DNA from: Nipponacmea schrenckii
Taxonomy: Eukaryota; Mollusca; Gastropoda; Lottiidae
DNA: 64,000 bases
Assembly (NCBI GenBank): GCA_030562195.1
Contig: JAUJPP010000012.1
Coordinates: forward strand, 10,974,001-11,038,000
Reading direction: 5' to 3'
A model generated the notes under the pieces. That model had not been told where the DNA came from and did no database searches. It saw only the letters and a program-made list of their open reading frames with translations. A program made the translations under genes and the position numbers. Positions 1 through 10,989 of the stretch are shown here, piece by piece (within the stretch, counting starts at the first letter, position 1; each line of letters starts with the position of its first letter).

Positions 1-301
1 TCATCTGCTCTTTGTAATGATATATTAAACCACATATTTCCACCAAAAATGCGCTTTTTAATATTTGGAAATTTTATATCCCCTGATATATTCATTTGTG
101 TTGTCCGATGTCTACTTCCGGTTTTATAGCCGATCGAAATTTGTGATTTTTATTTTTAACGAGCTCTGTCACGTGAATTAATTTATAAATAACAAATATT
201 GATATTGAATCTTATTAGGGTTCATCTGCTCTTTGTAATGATATATTAAACCACATATTTCCACCAAAAATGCGCTTTTTAATATTTGGAAATTTTATAT
301 T
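1..301. repeat. Direct duplication of about 79 bp, 222 bp apart
   Basis: Bases 1-79 recur almost exactly at 223-301, so this edge is the end of a 222-bp tandem duplication that probably continues to the left of the window. The sequence is AT-rich and has no coding signal. Between the copies is an ACTTCCGG box (near 113) that also occurs in other dispersed repeats of this window. Confidence 0.85.
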
Positions 302-1497
302 TTCTTCTCTACTAACTGTGCGTAATTTTCTTTAAATCGAAATTGGGCCTCTGGAGATGCTACGATTCGAGTAATTTTGATGTCTATAGAATGTTATATC
401 GATTCCTGAATTATATTTGGAAACCGATTTTTGAATTTTGATTTTGATTTTGATATTTTGACCGAAAGTAACATATAAAAACTTCGAATGGTCGTATATT
501 GTAACCTTGACCTTTGGTGACCTTGTGAGCTGCACAAATGTGATAGCTCTTGAAAAGATCTATCCATTGATATATTATATTTTGATGTACGATGCATACT
601 TTCCGTTTTATCACCATATGAAAATTGCGAATTTCATCGTTAAAAACTGGTTGTTGAATTATGCGTATGGGCGATCTACATGGCACTAGTTTCAGTGAAC
701 CAATTATGCTTTGAAATAAAACGACTTATACTCTGTAAAAATAACATTACTGTTTAACGGATACTTTAAGGGGCATTTTTAAAGCGTATATCAAAACTTC
801 TACGCACTGCGTCAGAACCTCGTGAAGCCTTGGGATCTAGTTTTTTTATGTTATGGAATCAGTTGTAAATTGACACTTGATATTTGGGACACGGTGTCGA
901 ATTGTCTTCTTTATATTTCATAGTAAAACAACATTTTGGTAATGTGGTGTGAAGGCCGACCCTCGGAAGCTATGGTACGATTATTAGCTGTTATATTATG
1001 ACTGTAAACTACTTTAAAAGAACTATCAGTTATTGGCGGAAGGTTGAATATTTAATTCAACTAATTATTACCTTACTGAAATGTTTTTATTCAAAATCAA
1101 TGCTGCCAGTGGGCGTATATTAACTTGCCTGGCAAGCTATCTTTAAAAATTAAAGGTGATGATTATCATTATTTTTCAAGGACAAGACAGTGTAGGCTAA
1201 TCTTTTAATATTTCAGATTTGTATATTTGTATCACTTTATGAATAACTGATAGATCATTTAAAGTAGTTTACAGCCATAATATATAAATTTGGTATCCAT
1301 ATTACGTATGGTCTTATGGGTATTTTTATAGCTTCATGGTAGCTATAATATACAGGTATGTGTGAAATTTGAACATTACGTGACGGAATTTCTTTACTGA
1401 TGTAAACATGGTCTATAAGGCTAATTCACGAATCTAGATGATATTTAAGTGTAAATCCCAATGGAGGGCAGCGTCGATATGATCGAACACTAAAAAA
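302..1497. other. Non-coding, AT-rich; nothing recognised except one repeat fragment
   Basis: Short open frames here show no domain or codon pattern that I recognise. Around 1090-1165 there is a minus-strand piece similar to the repeat near 51880-51950 (shared words around 'ctggcagcattga' and 'aagatagctt'), so at least part of this stretch is old repeat sequence. Confidence 0.5.
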
Positions 1498-1757
1498 GAG
1501 GCCTCGTAACACTCAAAATTACATCCAACAATTACTTCAAAATAAAAAGAGGCCTCGTAATACTCAAAATTACATCCAACAATTACTTCAAAATAAAAAG
1601 AGGCCTCGTAACACTCACATATGCAACCAACAATTACTTAAAAATAAAACGAGGACTCGTAACACTCAAAAATACATCCAACAATTACTTCAAAATAAAA
1701 CGAGGCCTCGTAACACTCACACATGCAACCAACAATTACTTAAAAATAAAACGAGGC
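1498..1757. repeat. 51-bp tandem repeat, about 5 copies
   Basis: The word gaggcctcg (with small changes) starts at 1498, 1549, 1600, 1651, 1702 and 1753, giving an exact 51-bp period. Two unit types are present: one continues with 'actcaaaa(t)tacatcc', the other with 'actcacatatgcaacc' or 'actcacacatgcaacc'. They alternate in the second half of the array, which points to a 102-bp higher-order unit. Confidence 0.95.
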
Positions 1758-2165
1758 TCAATTTCGGGTCATGACCTCAATTTCACATTTCGGAAGAGGA
1801 TTGATTGGATTGTGCATAATGTAATATTTTTATCGTCCCTTTAATCTGTTCAGAATTGTGGCAATGAGTGGCACTGGCGGCATTCTGCCTGTCTCGGTTG
1901 AGGTGTTTCTGTAGAATTATATTATGACCTTATTCTGAATACTATCCCGAATAGTATTTTTCACAACTTTCTTTATTTCTTTTTATAGTACTTTATTTGT
2001 ATTGTGTTTTGATATCATATTTCCATTATGTTGTTCAATCTTTTTTTCAAATTAAACTGGGATGGTATTTTGCAACGGTCGCAGACAACACAAAGCCAGA
2101 TTTATAGCAAGATTGCTAATATTTTTTATCAGACTCAAAGTGTCCCTTTGTAATGGGGTTTCTTG

Positions 2166-2501
2166 TTCTAGTAAACTACGAGAGATCCTTTCCCGATGCT
2201 CTCCGCCTTTATCTTGTGTCGTAGGGATGTAGACATAACACTTCCAAAATAAACACTTTAATATAGGTTGTAGCAATTATAACAATGATAAAAGTATAAA
2301 CAAGTAAGGTTAGTCCAATTGCCTAGAACACAATTCTAGTAAACTACGAGAGATCCTTTCCCGATGCTCTCCGCCTTTATCTTGTGTCGTAGGGATGTAG
2401 ACATAACACTTCCAAAATAAACACTTTAATATAGGTTGTAGCAATTATAACAATGATAAAAGTATAAACAAGTAAGGTTAGTCCAATTGCCTATAACACA
2501 A
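2166..2501. repeat. 168-bp tandem duplication
   Basis: Bases 2166-2333 are repeated almost without change at 2334-2501. No protein similarity is seen. The near identity indicates a recent duplication or an assembly repeat. Confidence 0.93.
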
Positions 2502-2607
2502 TGACTGTTGATACCTTCACCATGAAGGGATATCTTCTCTCTATAGTTGTAAGCCGGGATCTCCTCCTAATCTCAGTTTAGTCTGGCCTTATATACTGAA
2601 GAATCTC

Positions 2608-3002
2608 TTGTTACTAAAACAAGGCAATTTGTATCAGTCAGTATACCCCCTGGCTATTATGACTATAGTACAATTCATTACTATAGTCCAAGCAGGGTTT
2701 ACTAAAGGGACTCATGTAGATGTTGACAAGGTATCCATCATCCTGTCCGTTAAATTAATCCTACACGGCCACTTGTGTCAATTTAAAGGTCATTGTGTTC
2801 ATAGGCAATTAATTGTTTTCCTACTGACAATATATACATATCTATCTAAACAAGATTACACCTTTTTGCTTTTTCCAACGATATGTGACATGGATAGTTA
2901 AATATGGTCATTTCTTTATAGTCTTTGGACCAGTTGGTACTTCTATCTTTTCATAGAGCGCCACTCCCATTTCGCCTATGGCCTTTTTTTAAAAAAAATT
3001 TT
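2608..3002. other. No gene recognised
   Basis: A 97-codon open frame on the plus strand has no recognisable motif and biased hydrophobic content typical of chance AT-rich frames. I see no splice or repeat structure that would support a gene. Confidence 0.4.
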
Positions 3003-3153
3003 ATGATGTCTTTTTATTTCTATAGGCGACTTCTCTATATTCTGTAATTTTCAAAGCGATCGGATAAATAGCAACAAAGTTATGCAATTATTCAAATATT
3101 ATTATGCAATTTCTCACTTCCGATGCATAAAAATTTTAGTTATAAATATTCAT
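3003..3153 (+). repeat. Dispersed repeat copy 1 (pair with 3581-3730)
   Basis: About 150 bp shared in direct orientation with 3581-3730. Both copies contain the core 'caaagcgatcggata', followed by 'cacttccgatgcata'. Substitutions and small indels separate them, so they are older than the 168-bp duplication. Sequence at 3240-3370 following this copy is shared with 40490-40620, so the family is larger. Confidence 0.85.
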
Positions 3154-3580
3154 CCTATGTGTGGATAGCTAATGTCAATAACATTCTACTTGTAAAAATT
3201 CAGGGTCATTGAAGGTCAAGGTCATTTGATATAGCCTTTCAATTTTTTTTAAAAATCAATCGGGCTTTAAAAAAAAATTAAATTTGAAAATGAATATTCT
3301 GATCCCAACAAATTTTAGATAAAGTAACAAGGTTTCAAAAAACACGAAAATGGTACAAATCGGAGAAAAATTAGCGGACTTATCAAAATTTTGCTGAATG
3401 TCACCGTTCTGTGATAACACATAAGGTTTCGCTTCCGGTTAGAATTTTTTCTTCTAATAGAGTTCTAATTATGCCTGATAGTTTATATGTATAGCTTTTG
3501 TACTCATTTCGAGTCACCCAACGTGGTTCTGAAAAACCGGAAGTTCTCACGCAAAAACCGGAAGTGGTAGAAATTTTTTT

Positions 3581-3730
3581 ATGATGTCTTTTTTTTCTAT
3601 AAGCGTCTTCTCTATTTTCTGTAATTTTCAAAGCGATCGGATAATTAGCAACAAAGTTATGCAATTATTCAATTATTATTATGCAATTTCTCACTTCCGA
3701 TGCATAAAAATTTTAGTTATAAATATTCAT
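3581..3730 (+). repeat. Dispersed repeat copy 2 (pair with 3003-3153)
   Basis: Second copy of the 150-bp unit. Two ACCGGAAGT boxes (3536-3544 and 3556-3564) lie just upstream. No coding potential is apparent. Confidence 0.85.
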
Positions 3731-3900
3731 TTTCTATTCCAGTACGTATTTTATCGCATTTTTCAACCAAATACCAATACCATTTTCGAGTTGAGCTAGG
3801 GAGATTCTCGAAAAAAAAATAATAATTGTAAGGAAAAAAAAGCGTGTCAAATTTTATATACCACGCAAAAAATAGTATACCTATATCACCATTTCTAAAC

Positions 3901-4085
3901 CACAGGTGCGTGTGTACAGGATATGTTACCGGGAAAAAATGCCCCCCCCCCCCTTTTAAATTTTTTTTTTATCAAACGTTAGTCGATTGAGTTGATTCAA
4001 CTTGCAAAATATGTCAAAGCTACCGAAAAACAAAGGGGGGGGGGCATTTTTTCCCGGTAGCCTATCCTGTCCACACGCACCTGTG
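3901..4085. mobile_element. Palindromic MITE-like element, 185 bp
   Basis: The ends are long inverted repeats: 'cacaggtgcgtgtg' at 3901 pairs with 'cacacgcacctgtg' ending at 4085. The pairing continues inward through a tccgggaaaaaatgc-type segment and a C-run (3942-3953) opposite a G-run (4035-4044). The loop is AT-rich and non-coding. I do not recognise the superfamily and could not define a target duplication. Confidence 0.8.
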
Positions 4086-4287
4086 ATCAAAACCGTTATA
4101 ATATTACAAATTTATAAGCATGTGAATACAAAAATATTTCATATCGCCCAACTCACATTGAGATGAATAAACATAATACAATTGATTTGGATCACAACCC
4201 AACGCGCTAATTAACATGATATAATTGCATAAAGATAACTGCATACTAAATAACTGAACCGTAAATCTATACAAGTAATATACTTAC

Positions 4288-4345
4288 TATTTGTAACAAG
4301 AAAATATTGAATAACTAGAACACAAAATATAAAATAGTTCGACAT
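4288..4345 (-). CDS. Orphan signal-peptide exon (copy 1 of 4)
   Basis: A 58-bp minus-strand exon begins with ATG at 4345 and ends after one base of the twentieth codon, directly before a GTAAGT donor. It encodes a hydrophobic leader starting MSNYFIFCV, nearly identical to the first exons of genes A and B. About 450 bp around it, including the 5' flank to about 4560, is also conserved with the other copies. No lectin or EGF exon lies between here and base 1, so it is either the first exon of a gene that continues beyond the window or a duplicated fragment. Confidence 0.65.
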
Positions 4346-4560
4346 TTTTTCAACCAGGAAGAAAATTACAGCTAACTAAAACTTGCTTTACTACTTTACT
4401 TCTTCAACATATTAAATCTAAATATATCTAGATTGTCACAGTAACGGAGGGTATACCCAAAATAATATTAAAAGGTACAAGAAAAATTCTTTTTCAACCA
4501 ACAAGGATGTTTACCTATCAGGACATACATTGTGAATAACTTCCTGAATATAATAACACG
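4346..4560 (-). promoter_or_regulatory. Conserved 5' flank of the signal-peptide exon
   Basis: Sequence upstream of the start codon is shared with the flanks at 33854-33990, 42394-42810 and, more weakly, 61254-61330. A block near 4502-4560 matches 42752-42810. Conservation of non-coding flank in all copies suggests that the promoter and 5' UTR were duplicated with the exon. I did not find a clear TATA box. Confidence 0.45.
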
Positions 4561-5693
4561 GTGCTTTTCTTTTAACTATACCTTTGAGCGGTTTAATTTC
4601 AGACAATAACTTGCATGAGATGGGTTTAAAAATTCACTTTCTCTATGTTCACAAACTGACTGTACTACTTCAGTGATACGATTGCTTGCTTACCGGACAG
4701 TGCACATACAAATATCTGGATAGATAAAGGAAACCTGATTATTTTGTACTGTCCTTGCGAAAATATCTCCATTAAACACTGCAGCTAGTTTTATTTCTTT
4801 CATTTTCGGGAAAAGTAAAAGCAAGACAATGTATAACCAAAATTATGACTGGTGTAGAAAAAAATTAAATCTACTGTTTTATTAAAAATGTATTATTTAT
4901 CAATTCTTTTCTATTAAATATTTACTGATGATTTTAAAAGTATCAAGTAAATAAACACAAAATGTTATAAAATACTACAAAATGGTCGTCTTCAATTAAG
5001 TGCTTTGAAATGCTTATTCAACTTTGTAAATCTCACAAGATGAAATAGATTTGCTGAGGGAAAAGAGTTGATGAAGCAGGAGACAAACGAACGATTTTTA
5101 TCGATGCGAAATCCCCTATGGTCCTTTGCTTCCACGACGAGATATTATCGTGTCCCTGACATGATTTTCAACGTGTTTTCTTGTATTTTACTTTAATATA
5201 AGTTTCATTCTGAAACATTCAGAATCTTAATTCATGGCGGTAAAGTGTTTCATTCTAATCCTCAACTTCAGTAATGATATAAGATGAAATATATAAGCCC
5301 TCTAATGTAATAAGAGGATAAACCTCGTCGACCTTTACTCTTAGTATTCATCATATTTTAATATTTATACAACGTTCTTCCTACTTCAACCATTCATTAA
5401 TTATAAAGAAAGAATGTTAAGGTTTTAACATTCACATTATAATGATTCAGGGTTTAATTACAACTCAAATATTCAATAACATCCTAACTTGGACGTCATT
5501 TCTCTCGATAACCCCGATAATATCGTCAACTTTTCAACTGTCACTATAACATAGGTATCTATCTATAATGAAAGCTTTTGCAATAATGACGTCGATTTTA
5601 ACCGGTGAAATATCCAATTATTAGAGGAACCACAAATATTTGATTGAATAATGAAATGATGCAAATATAAACGATAACATCACTTTTAATTCT
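4561..5693. other. Non-coding; nothing recognised
   Basis: AT-rich sequence with no long open frame, no clear repeat within the window and no RNA gene that I can recognise. Confidence 0.45.
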
Positions 5694-8600
5694 GTGTATG
5701 ACCGTTCTAATATTGGGATTATTGTTCACAGGTCTTCCAGAAAACGGAAAAATGATGGGTTTATTATACCACTTGGTCTAAATAGTAACAAAATACAAAA
5801 TGTCATACCACGAGTTCATCTGATGACATTGACAGCGATGAAAGTGATATTAGTGTCAGTGACACTGAGGCGTTGCTTACTAAATAAAATGTCCTATCAA
5901 ATGATTTGGATCTGGTAATGCAACTAGATTCCGTATTCAATGGAGCTGAACCTACAACCACTCCGATTACAGAACGTTATTTAGCTTCAATTGTGAACAA
6001 ACGGTTTGTAAAAAAATTATCAGATGATATCTTGAAAGAATTAGAGACGTTGTTATAAAATTGTTTTTTCATTCCTGATTATCAGAATCATACTCTTTTT
6101 ACTTTAAAAACCGGAAGTGAAGAATTTCTTTTTTAGCTCTGCCAATGTTTTCAAATTGATAACACTTCTTTGCACCCAAATTTAGCAAAAATAGCAAAGT
6201 TGCAAAATTAGTGCGAAATACGGCAAAAAAAGTGTGCCATGAATTTTCGAATATTCGAATTTTTTTAACTGCTATCTGGTTTGAATTTATTTCAAGATTT
6301 GCAAACCCGAAGAAAATCGTCCCAAAAATGTGACTTTAAGAGCCAATTTTTCCACTTTTAGCACATGTTGCGATGTATCACTTCCGGTTTTGCAACAAAT
6401 GTTCCGTTTTATTTTGTGCAACGCGTCGCCACTACAGAAGGTCTAGATAAGTTGAAAAAATGCTGCAACTATTGCACCCTGAGCACAGTGAGTTGTGCAA
6501 AATCCGAAAACAAACTGGGACTTGGCTTAAAGCAAAGTCTCACAAAAAATACTTGAGACCAAATAATTGTGCGTAAATGACAATACCTCTAGTCACTCAG
6601 GAAATCTGGGGTAAACTATCAAATATCTTAAAAACTCGATTGCGAATGACAGGTATTCAGAATCCATTAATAAAGTATCCATTGTCATTAGTAATTCGAT
6701 GGAGGTAGTAACTTACTAGTAACTTGTTGATGACATTGCACTTTTAGGAATGCCTGTAGGGATTTATCACAGACTTGATAAAATCTTCACTCAATAAAGA
6801 GTTTAGTTCTTTATGTTCCAAAAAGATTCCTTTTTACAGGAAATCAGTTGTTCGGAGAGGATTTGCCAAAATCTTTTTTTGCTATAAAAGAAACCAATAA
6901 ACTTGATAAGCAGGTTCAACATCGCAAGTCAAAACCCCAGTTCAATGTTCCATGCTTCTGATCCAGAAATTCTTGGAGTGGTGAAAGGTGCAAAAATAAC
7001 ACTTTTACCTCTGCAACATAAAGCACCACATAATGCTTTTGGGACTATATATATGTTGAAGGTGTCCTTCGAGTATGCTACAGAGAAGATCATGATTTTT
7101 TCTCACCTATTTATCTCAGAGGAAAGCTAGATAGAACAGATAGAATGATACTAAACTTAAGAATATTGAATCATTGTACTGAGTATCACCATTTTAAAAT
7201 GGATACTTTAGCCAATGTCATTAAGTTGATAGAAAAAGATTGTTTAATTGATCTATAAGATGCCTTCTGTAGTGTTATATTACTTTATACTTTGCATGTC
7301 AAAAGCACTTGAAATTTTCTTGGAAAAAAGAATATTACTGTTTAACATGTTTTCCAAATGGGCTATGTTTTTGTCCTAGGAAATCTACTAAGTTTCTAAA
7401 ACCGGATTTGCCATCTTTGAGATCTGTACAACGTGCATCGTCTGTTTATATTGATATTTTTCTAATGGGAGATTATGAAAAATGTTCTAATGTAGTTACA
7501 ACTGTTAATGTTTTCAGAAAATTGGGATTTAAGAAGTCAAATATACTCTAAAACCTTCTGAATCTATTTTCTCTATACTTAATTCATCTACTATGACTAT
7601 ACGCCTTACTGATGCAAAAATGACAAAACTAAGACAAGCTTGTTCGGAATTGCTTAATGATAATAATCTGACTTGATAACGATAAGAGGATACTTATTGA
7701 AAAAGTAGCAGTATAAACAAAAAATATCTGCAGTCCATAAAGGCTTCTGTGATAAGGCAAACTTGTATAGAATTGTTTAATTACGATAATCATGGTAAAC
7801 TTACTAAATGATTTTTAGCCTAAGTTATTAGCTACATGGTGTCTAGTTTTCCTGGTTCCATCATGTTTCTTCTCATGTTAAAGTTTTAGTTAATACTGTT
7901 ACTGCTGTTGCAACAAAACGGCATATGGGATCAAGTCACTCACAAAAATGCAATAGTATTTCCAGAGAAATTTGGTTAGGGGCAAAGAGAATGATATCTG
8001 GTTAACCATAGCTCGTACTCCTGGCATATCAAACATTGAGGTGGTAAACAGTCCTGGAGATTTACACACACTGAGTGGATAACTAGTAAACTGTCCTTAA
8101 AAAGAGCTTTGACAATCCTCGATGTTAATCCAAATATGGACCTGTTTGCATCTAAATTTAAATCTTCAGTTCTCTTCTTAATTATCTTATCAATGTGACT
8201 CTGTTTGTAGGGCAGTAAATACATTTTCTGTATCGTGATCAAAGTAGAATTCCATGCTTTTCCTCCATTCAGCATAGTTCTAATGGTTCTGCAAAAAGTA
8301 ATTCAAGACAAAACTACCGGAATTATAGTGGTACCGAATTGGAAAACACAGTCGTGGAACCCAAAGTTACTCAAATTGTTGTTTCAATCTCCAATTCTTT
8401 CAATCTCTCGAACCGATCTGTGTCATCCACTTCACAAACAAAACTCTTTGCCTGTCGTGCCCTTTCAACATCTGCTTCAAATATATTGCAATCTTGGAGA
8501 GATAAAACTGTAAAACAATACTCAACCCATATTACAAAATAGATCAATTTTTATGAAAATTTAGGAATCAATCCGTTGATAGCCAGTGTCGAAGATGGTG

Positions 8601-8900
8601 TGAATTTTCTTGCCGATCTAGTTGAGCCATTTCCCACCACTAATAGGATTCAGTTTGAAAGACCTAACACTGAAACTGGTTACTATACTAGCCTTATCGG
8701 CCCAACTGAAATTGTTGAATATTAAGGTCACAAAAATCAGTGACTCCAGATATGTATTTCATGTATTCCGGATTTAATTTAAAACCATTTGAATTTACTA
8801 AAAAATCCCAAAATCTTACTTTGTACCTCTTTTCTAAAATCAAGGAATTATAAATCGAACCAATAATTTAAGAGATGACCAAAGAGATCATAAAGAAAAT
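5694..8900 (+). pseudogene. Decayed DIRS-type retrotransposon, plus strand
   Basis: Translated fragments in changing frames follow DIRS order. An acidic gag start lies near 5800-6056. Gag-like 'TQEIWGKL' is at about 6590-6720. A reverse transcriptase segment near 7140-7260 reads 'RMILNLRILNHCTEYHHFK' and parallels the minus-strand element at 12.4 kb. RNase H C-terminal 'FHAFPPFS' and 'GIIVVPNWKTQSWNP' are at 8235-8400. Many stops and frameshifts rule out function. The gag part is interrupted at about 6058-6548 by an unrelated repeat. Confidence 0.75.
6058..6548. repeat. Repeat inserted in the decayed DIRS gag
   Basis: Gag-like reading is lost at about 6058 and resumes at about 6550. The intervening ~490 bp contains ACCGGAAGTGA (6109-6119) and CACTTCCGG (6379-6387) boxes in opposite orientation, as do the repeats at 3.5 kb and 46.9-47.3 kb. 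Exact borders are uncertain. Confidence 0.5.
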
Positions 8901-9250
8901 AAAACGAACGGCAGATTAGTATTTTAACTATTGTTTTTTCTTTTCCTTATCCCTCAGTGATTGGTAAAAATTCGAAGGATTTCCATATATACCAGCTACC
9001 TGCAATACTTTTTACATTACATCTCGTCGGATAAGATATTAAATATTGTGATGATAATATAACGTTAACGGTTATACATTCCTATGAGTGTGCTGATATC
9101 GACATATAAGTGATGTCCATCCAAACTTAATGCTCAAGAATCGGGTGAGGCATGTCATTTGGTATGCTGAAATTGCGATGATGTGTTGAGTTCAGTCCAG
9201 TTAACATTAACTGATAATACAAGTAACTATTTATTATAACAATGTAATTG
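8560..9250 (+). repeat. Repeat shared with the right end of the window (63540-64000)
   Basis: Two blocks, about 8590-8800 and 9118-9240, recur in the same order and orientation at 63546-63770 and 63895-64000 with point differences and indels. The first block follows the DIRS RNase H end, so this is likely the 3' part of the same decayed DIRS family. Confidence 0.85.
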
Positions 9251-9597
9251 TTTGATTTACATAAATAACAAATCTCATCTGAAATTCTCATTCCATCTAT
9301 TGCATTATTATTCACAAGAGTAACATCCCTTAAAACGCTGCTATAAAGAGGCAATAATTAAGAAGAGATTTTGTTCTTGCGTCATTGAAGCCATTCAACG
9401 CAATATTGATTCTACGGATTTCGCTCTCTAGTTCTATTTATAGTCTACCTCTATGTGCTTTTAATAAGCAACATTTTTTCGCGCATAGGTATTTATGGAC
9501 TAACTAAATATATATATATTTGTTTTGCTCAAATCAGTGTCTGAATATAAAAATGGTCATAGCAAACAAAACAGCAGGTTAGCAACTATGTTTGATT

Positions 9598-9878
9598 TAA
9601 AAATTAAACGAGACTTACCTGTAAGGTGAAGTTTGATTATAATTCTGCTTTGTTGTTGACTGGGTTAGAGGTAACATGAGATGCGTGCGCAGCTACTTCA
9701 TCATTATTTAACCTGTGTTTGATTTCAAACAATGTGTCGAACGATGATCAAGGGTGGGTAAATTTAAAAACTTTTTCAAACCACAGTAAGGGGTGGGCAT
9801 GTTACCTCTAACCCAGTCAACAACAAAGCAGAATTATAATCAAACTTCACCTTACAGGTAAGTCTCGTTCAATTTTTA
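9598..9878. repeat. Perfect-looking hairpin at the 3' end of the DIRS element
   Basis: The 81-bp arm 9598-9678 is the reverse complement of 9798-9878 with almost no mismatch; the loop is about 119 bp. Part of the arm ('aattctgctttgttg') recurs directly after the right arm. The loop contains 'gcagctacttcatcatta', whose complement lies near 18012-18033 at the other end of the element. This is consistent with the inverted terminal and internal complementary repeats known for DIRS elements. Confidence 0.85.
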
Positions 9879-10051
9879 AATTCTGCTTTGTTGATTGACA
9901 AAGGGTTAAAGGTCCTATGAGATTTTAAAGTTGGAATCAAACACATCAATCTTTAAATCCTTAAGACAACATACATAATTGTTAACACAAGTTATTGATT
10001 TGAATCAATGATTTTCAGACTAAAAATTCCTTCATTGGATAGAGTTTTTTT

Positions 10052-10975
10052 TTAGTACTTCCTAAAAGTGGAGTCCTTAGACCAGCCAGCAGTTTTAAGT
10101 ATAGATTCTATAGGAACACTTGCTCGATGAGCTGCACTTGTCGATGCTGAACGAGTACTATATGGAACGAACTTCTTCACATCAATTCCTGCAGATGATA
10201 AAACAGCTTTAATCCATCGAGATATGGTGTCTTTGCTAACAGGTTTATACGGTTTCACAAAACTCAAAAATAATTGATTTGAGGAACGAATATCTTTCGT
10301 TCTATGCAAATACTCCTCAAGTACAGTAAGAATGCACAATCTCCTGTCCGGGGCATATACTTTTATAGTTATTGGTTCTTGGTGAAAGCCTGGACGAGTC
10401 TGTTTTAATTTTTCATCTATCACAAACTCAACAGAAGATTTAGTAATGTGGATATTTCTTATATCCAAACACTGTAAAGTTTGAATTCGACTCCCTGATA
10501 ATAATGCAAATAACATAACACATTTTAAAGTTAACAGTTTCAACGAGATTTTCTTCACAGGTGAATGTTTTTGTAAATAGAAAAGTACAACATTAATATC
10601 CCATGAAAACTAATTTCTCGGTAAAGCTGGCCTTATGTTGAATACACCTTTAAGAAATCGTATCACAACTGGATTAGAACCTATAGGTTATTCATTGATA
10701 GTTAAAAAAGATGATAATGCACTACGAGCTGTGTTTATGCCACTATATTGTAATCCAGAATTAAATAAAACAGTAAGGTATTCTATGACAGTCTCTACAG
10801 ATAGGTGAAAGGCATCCAATTTCCTTTGACTACAGTACCCAAACCATTTGTTGATATAAATTCTGTATTGAGACAATGTTGATTTTCTCCATGATGATTG
10901 CAGTATGGTTTTAGCTTGTTCAGAAAAACTGTACTCTGTGAAGAAGATCCTGTTATCTTTACGGCCAATAGACAC
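10052..10975 (-). pseudogene. DIRS tyrosine recombinase (YR), disrupted
   Basis: This would catalyse strand transfer of the circular DIRS cDNA. The N-terminal SAM-like core-binding part is at 10975-10688 ('WRKSTLSQYRIYINKWFGYC'). The catalytic part is at 10558-10052, with the first arginine in 'LLSGSRIQTLQ', the box II arginine in 'YSTRSASTSAA', and the conserved 'AGWSKDSTFRKY' segment that precedes the catalytic tyrosine. Two in-frame stops (near 10688 and about 10610) split the two halves, which otherwise stay in the same frame. It follows RNase H directly, as expected for DIRS. Confidence 0.85.
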
Positions 10976-10989
10976 ATCTTTGGTAAATC

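Noticed and set aside
2608..2901. 97-codon plus-strand frame with hydrophobic content
   Set aside because: No recognisable domain, no repeat support and composition expected by chance in AT-rich DNA.
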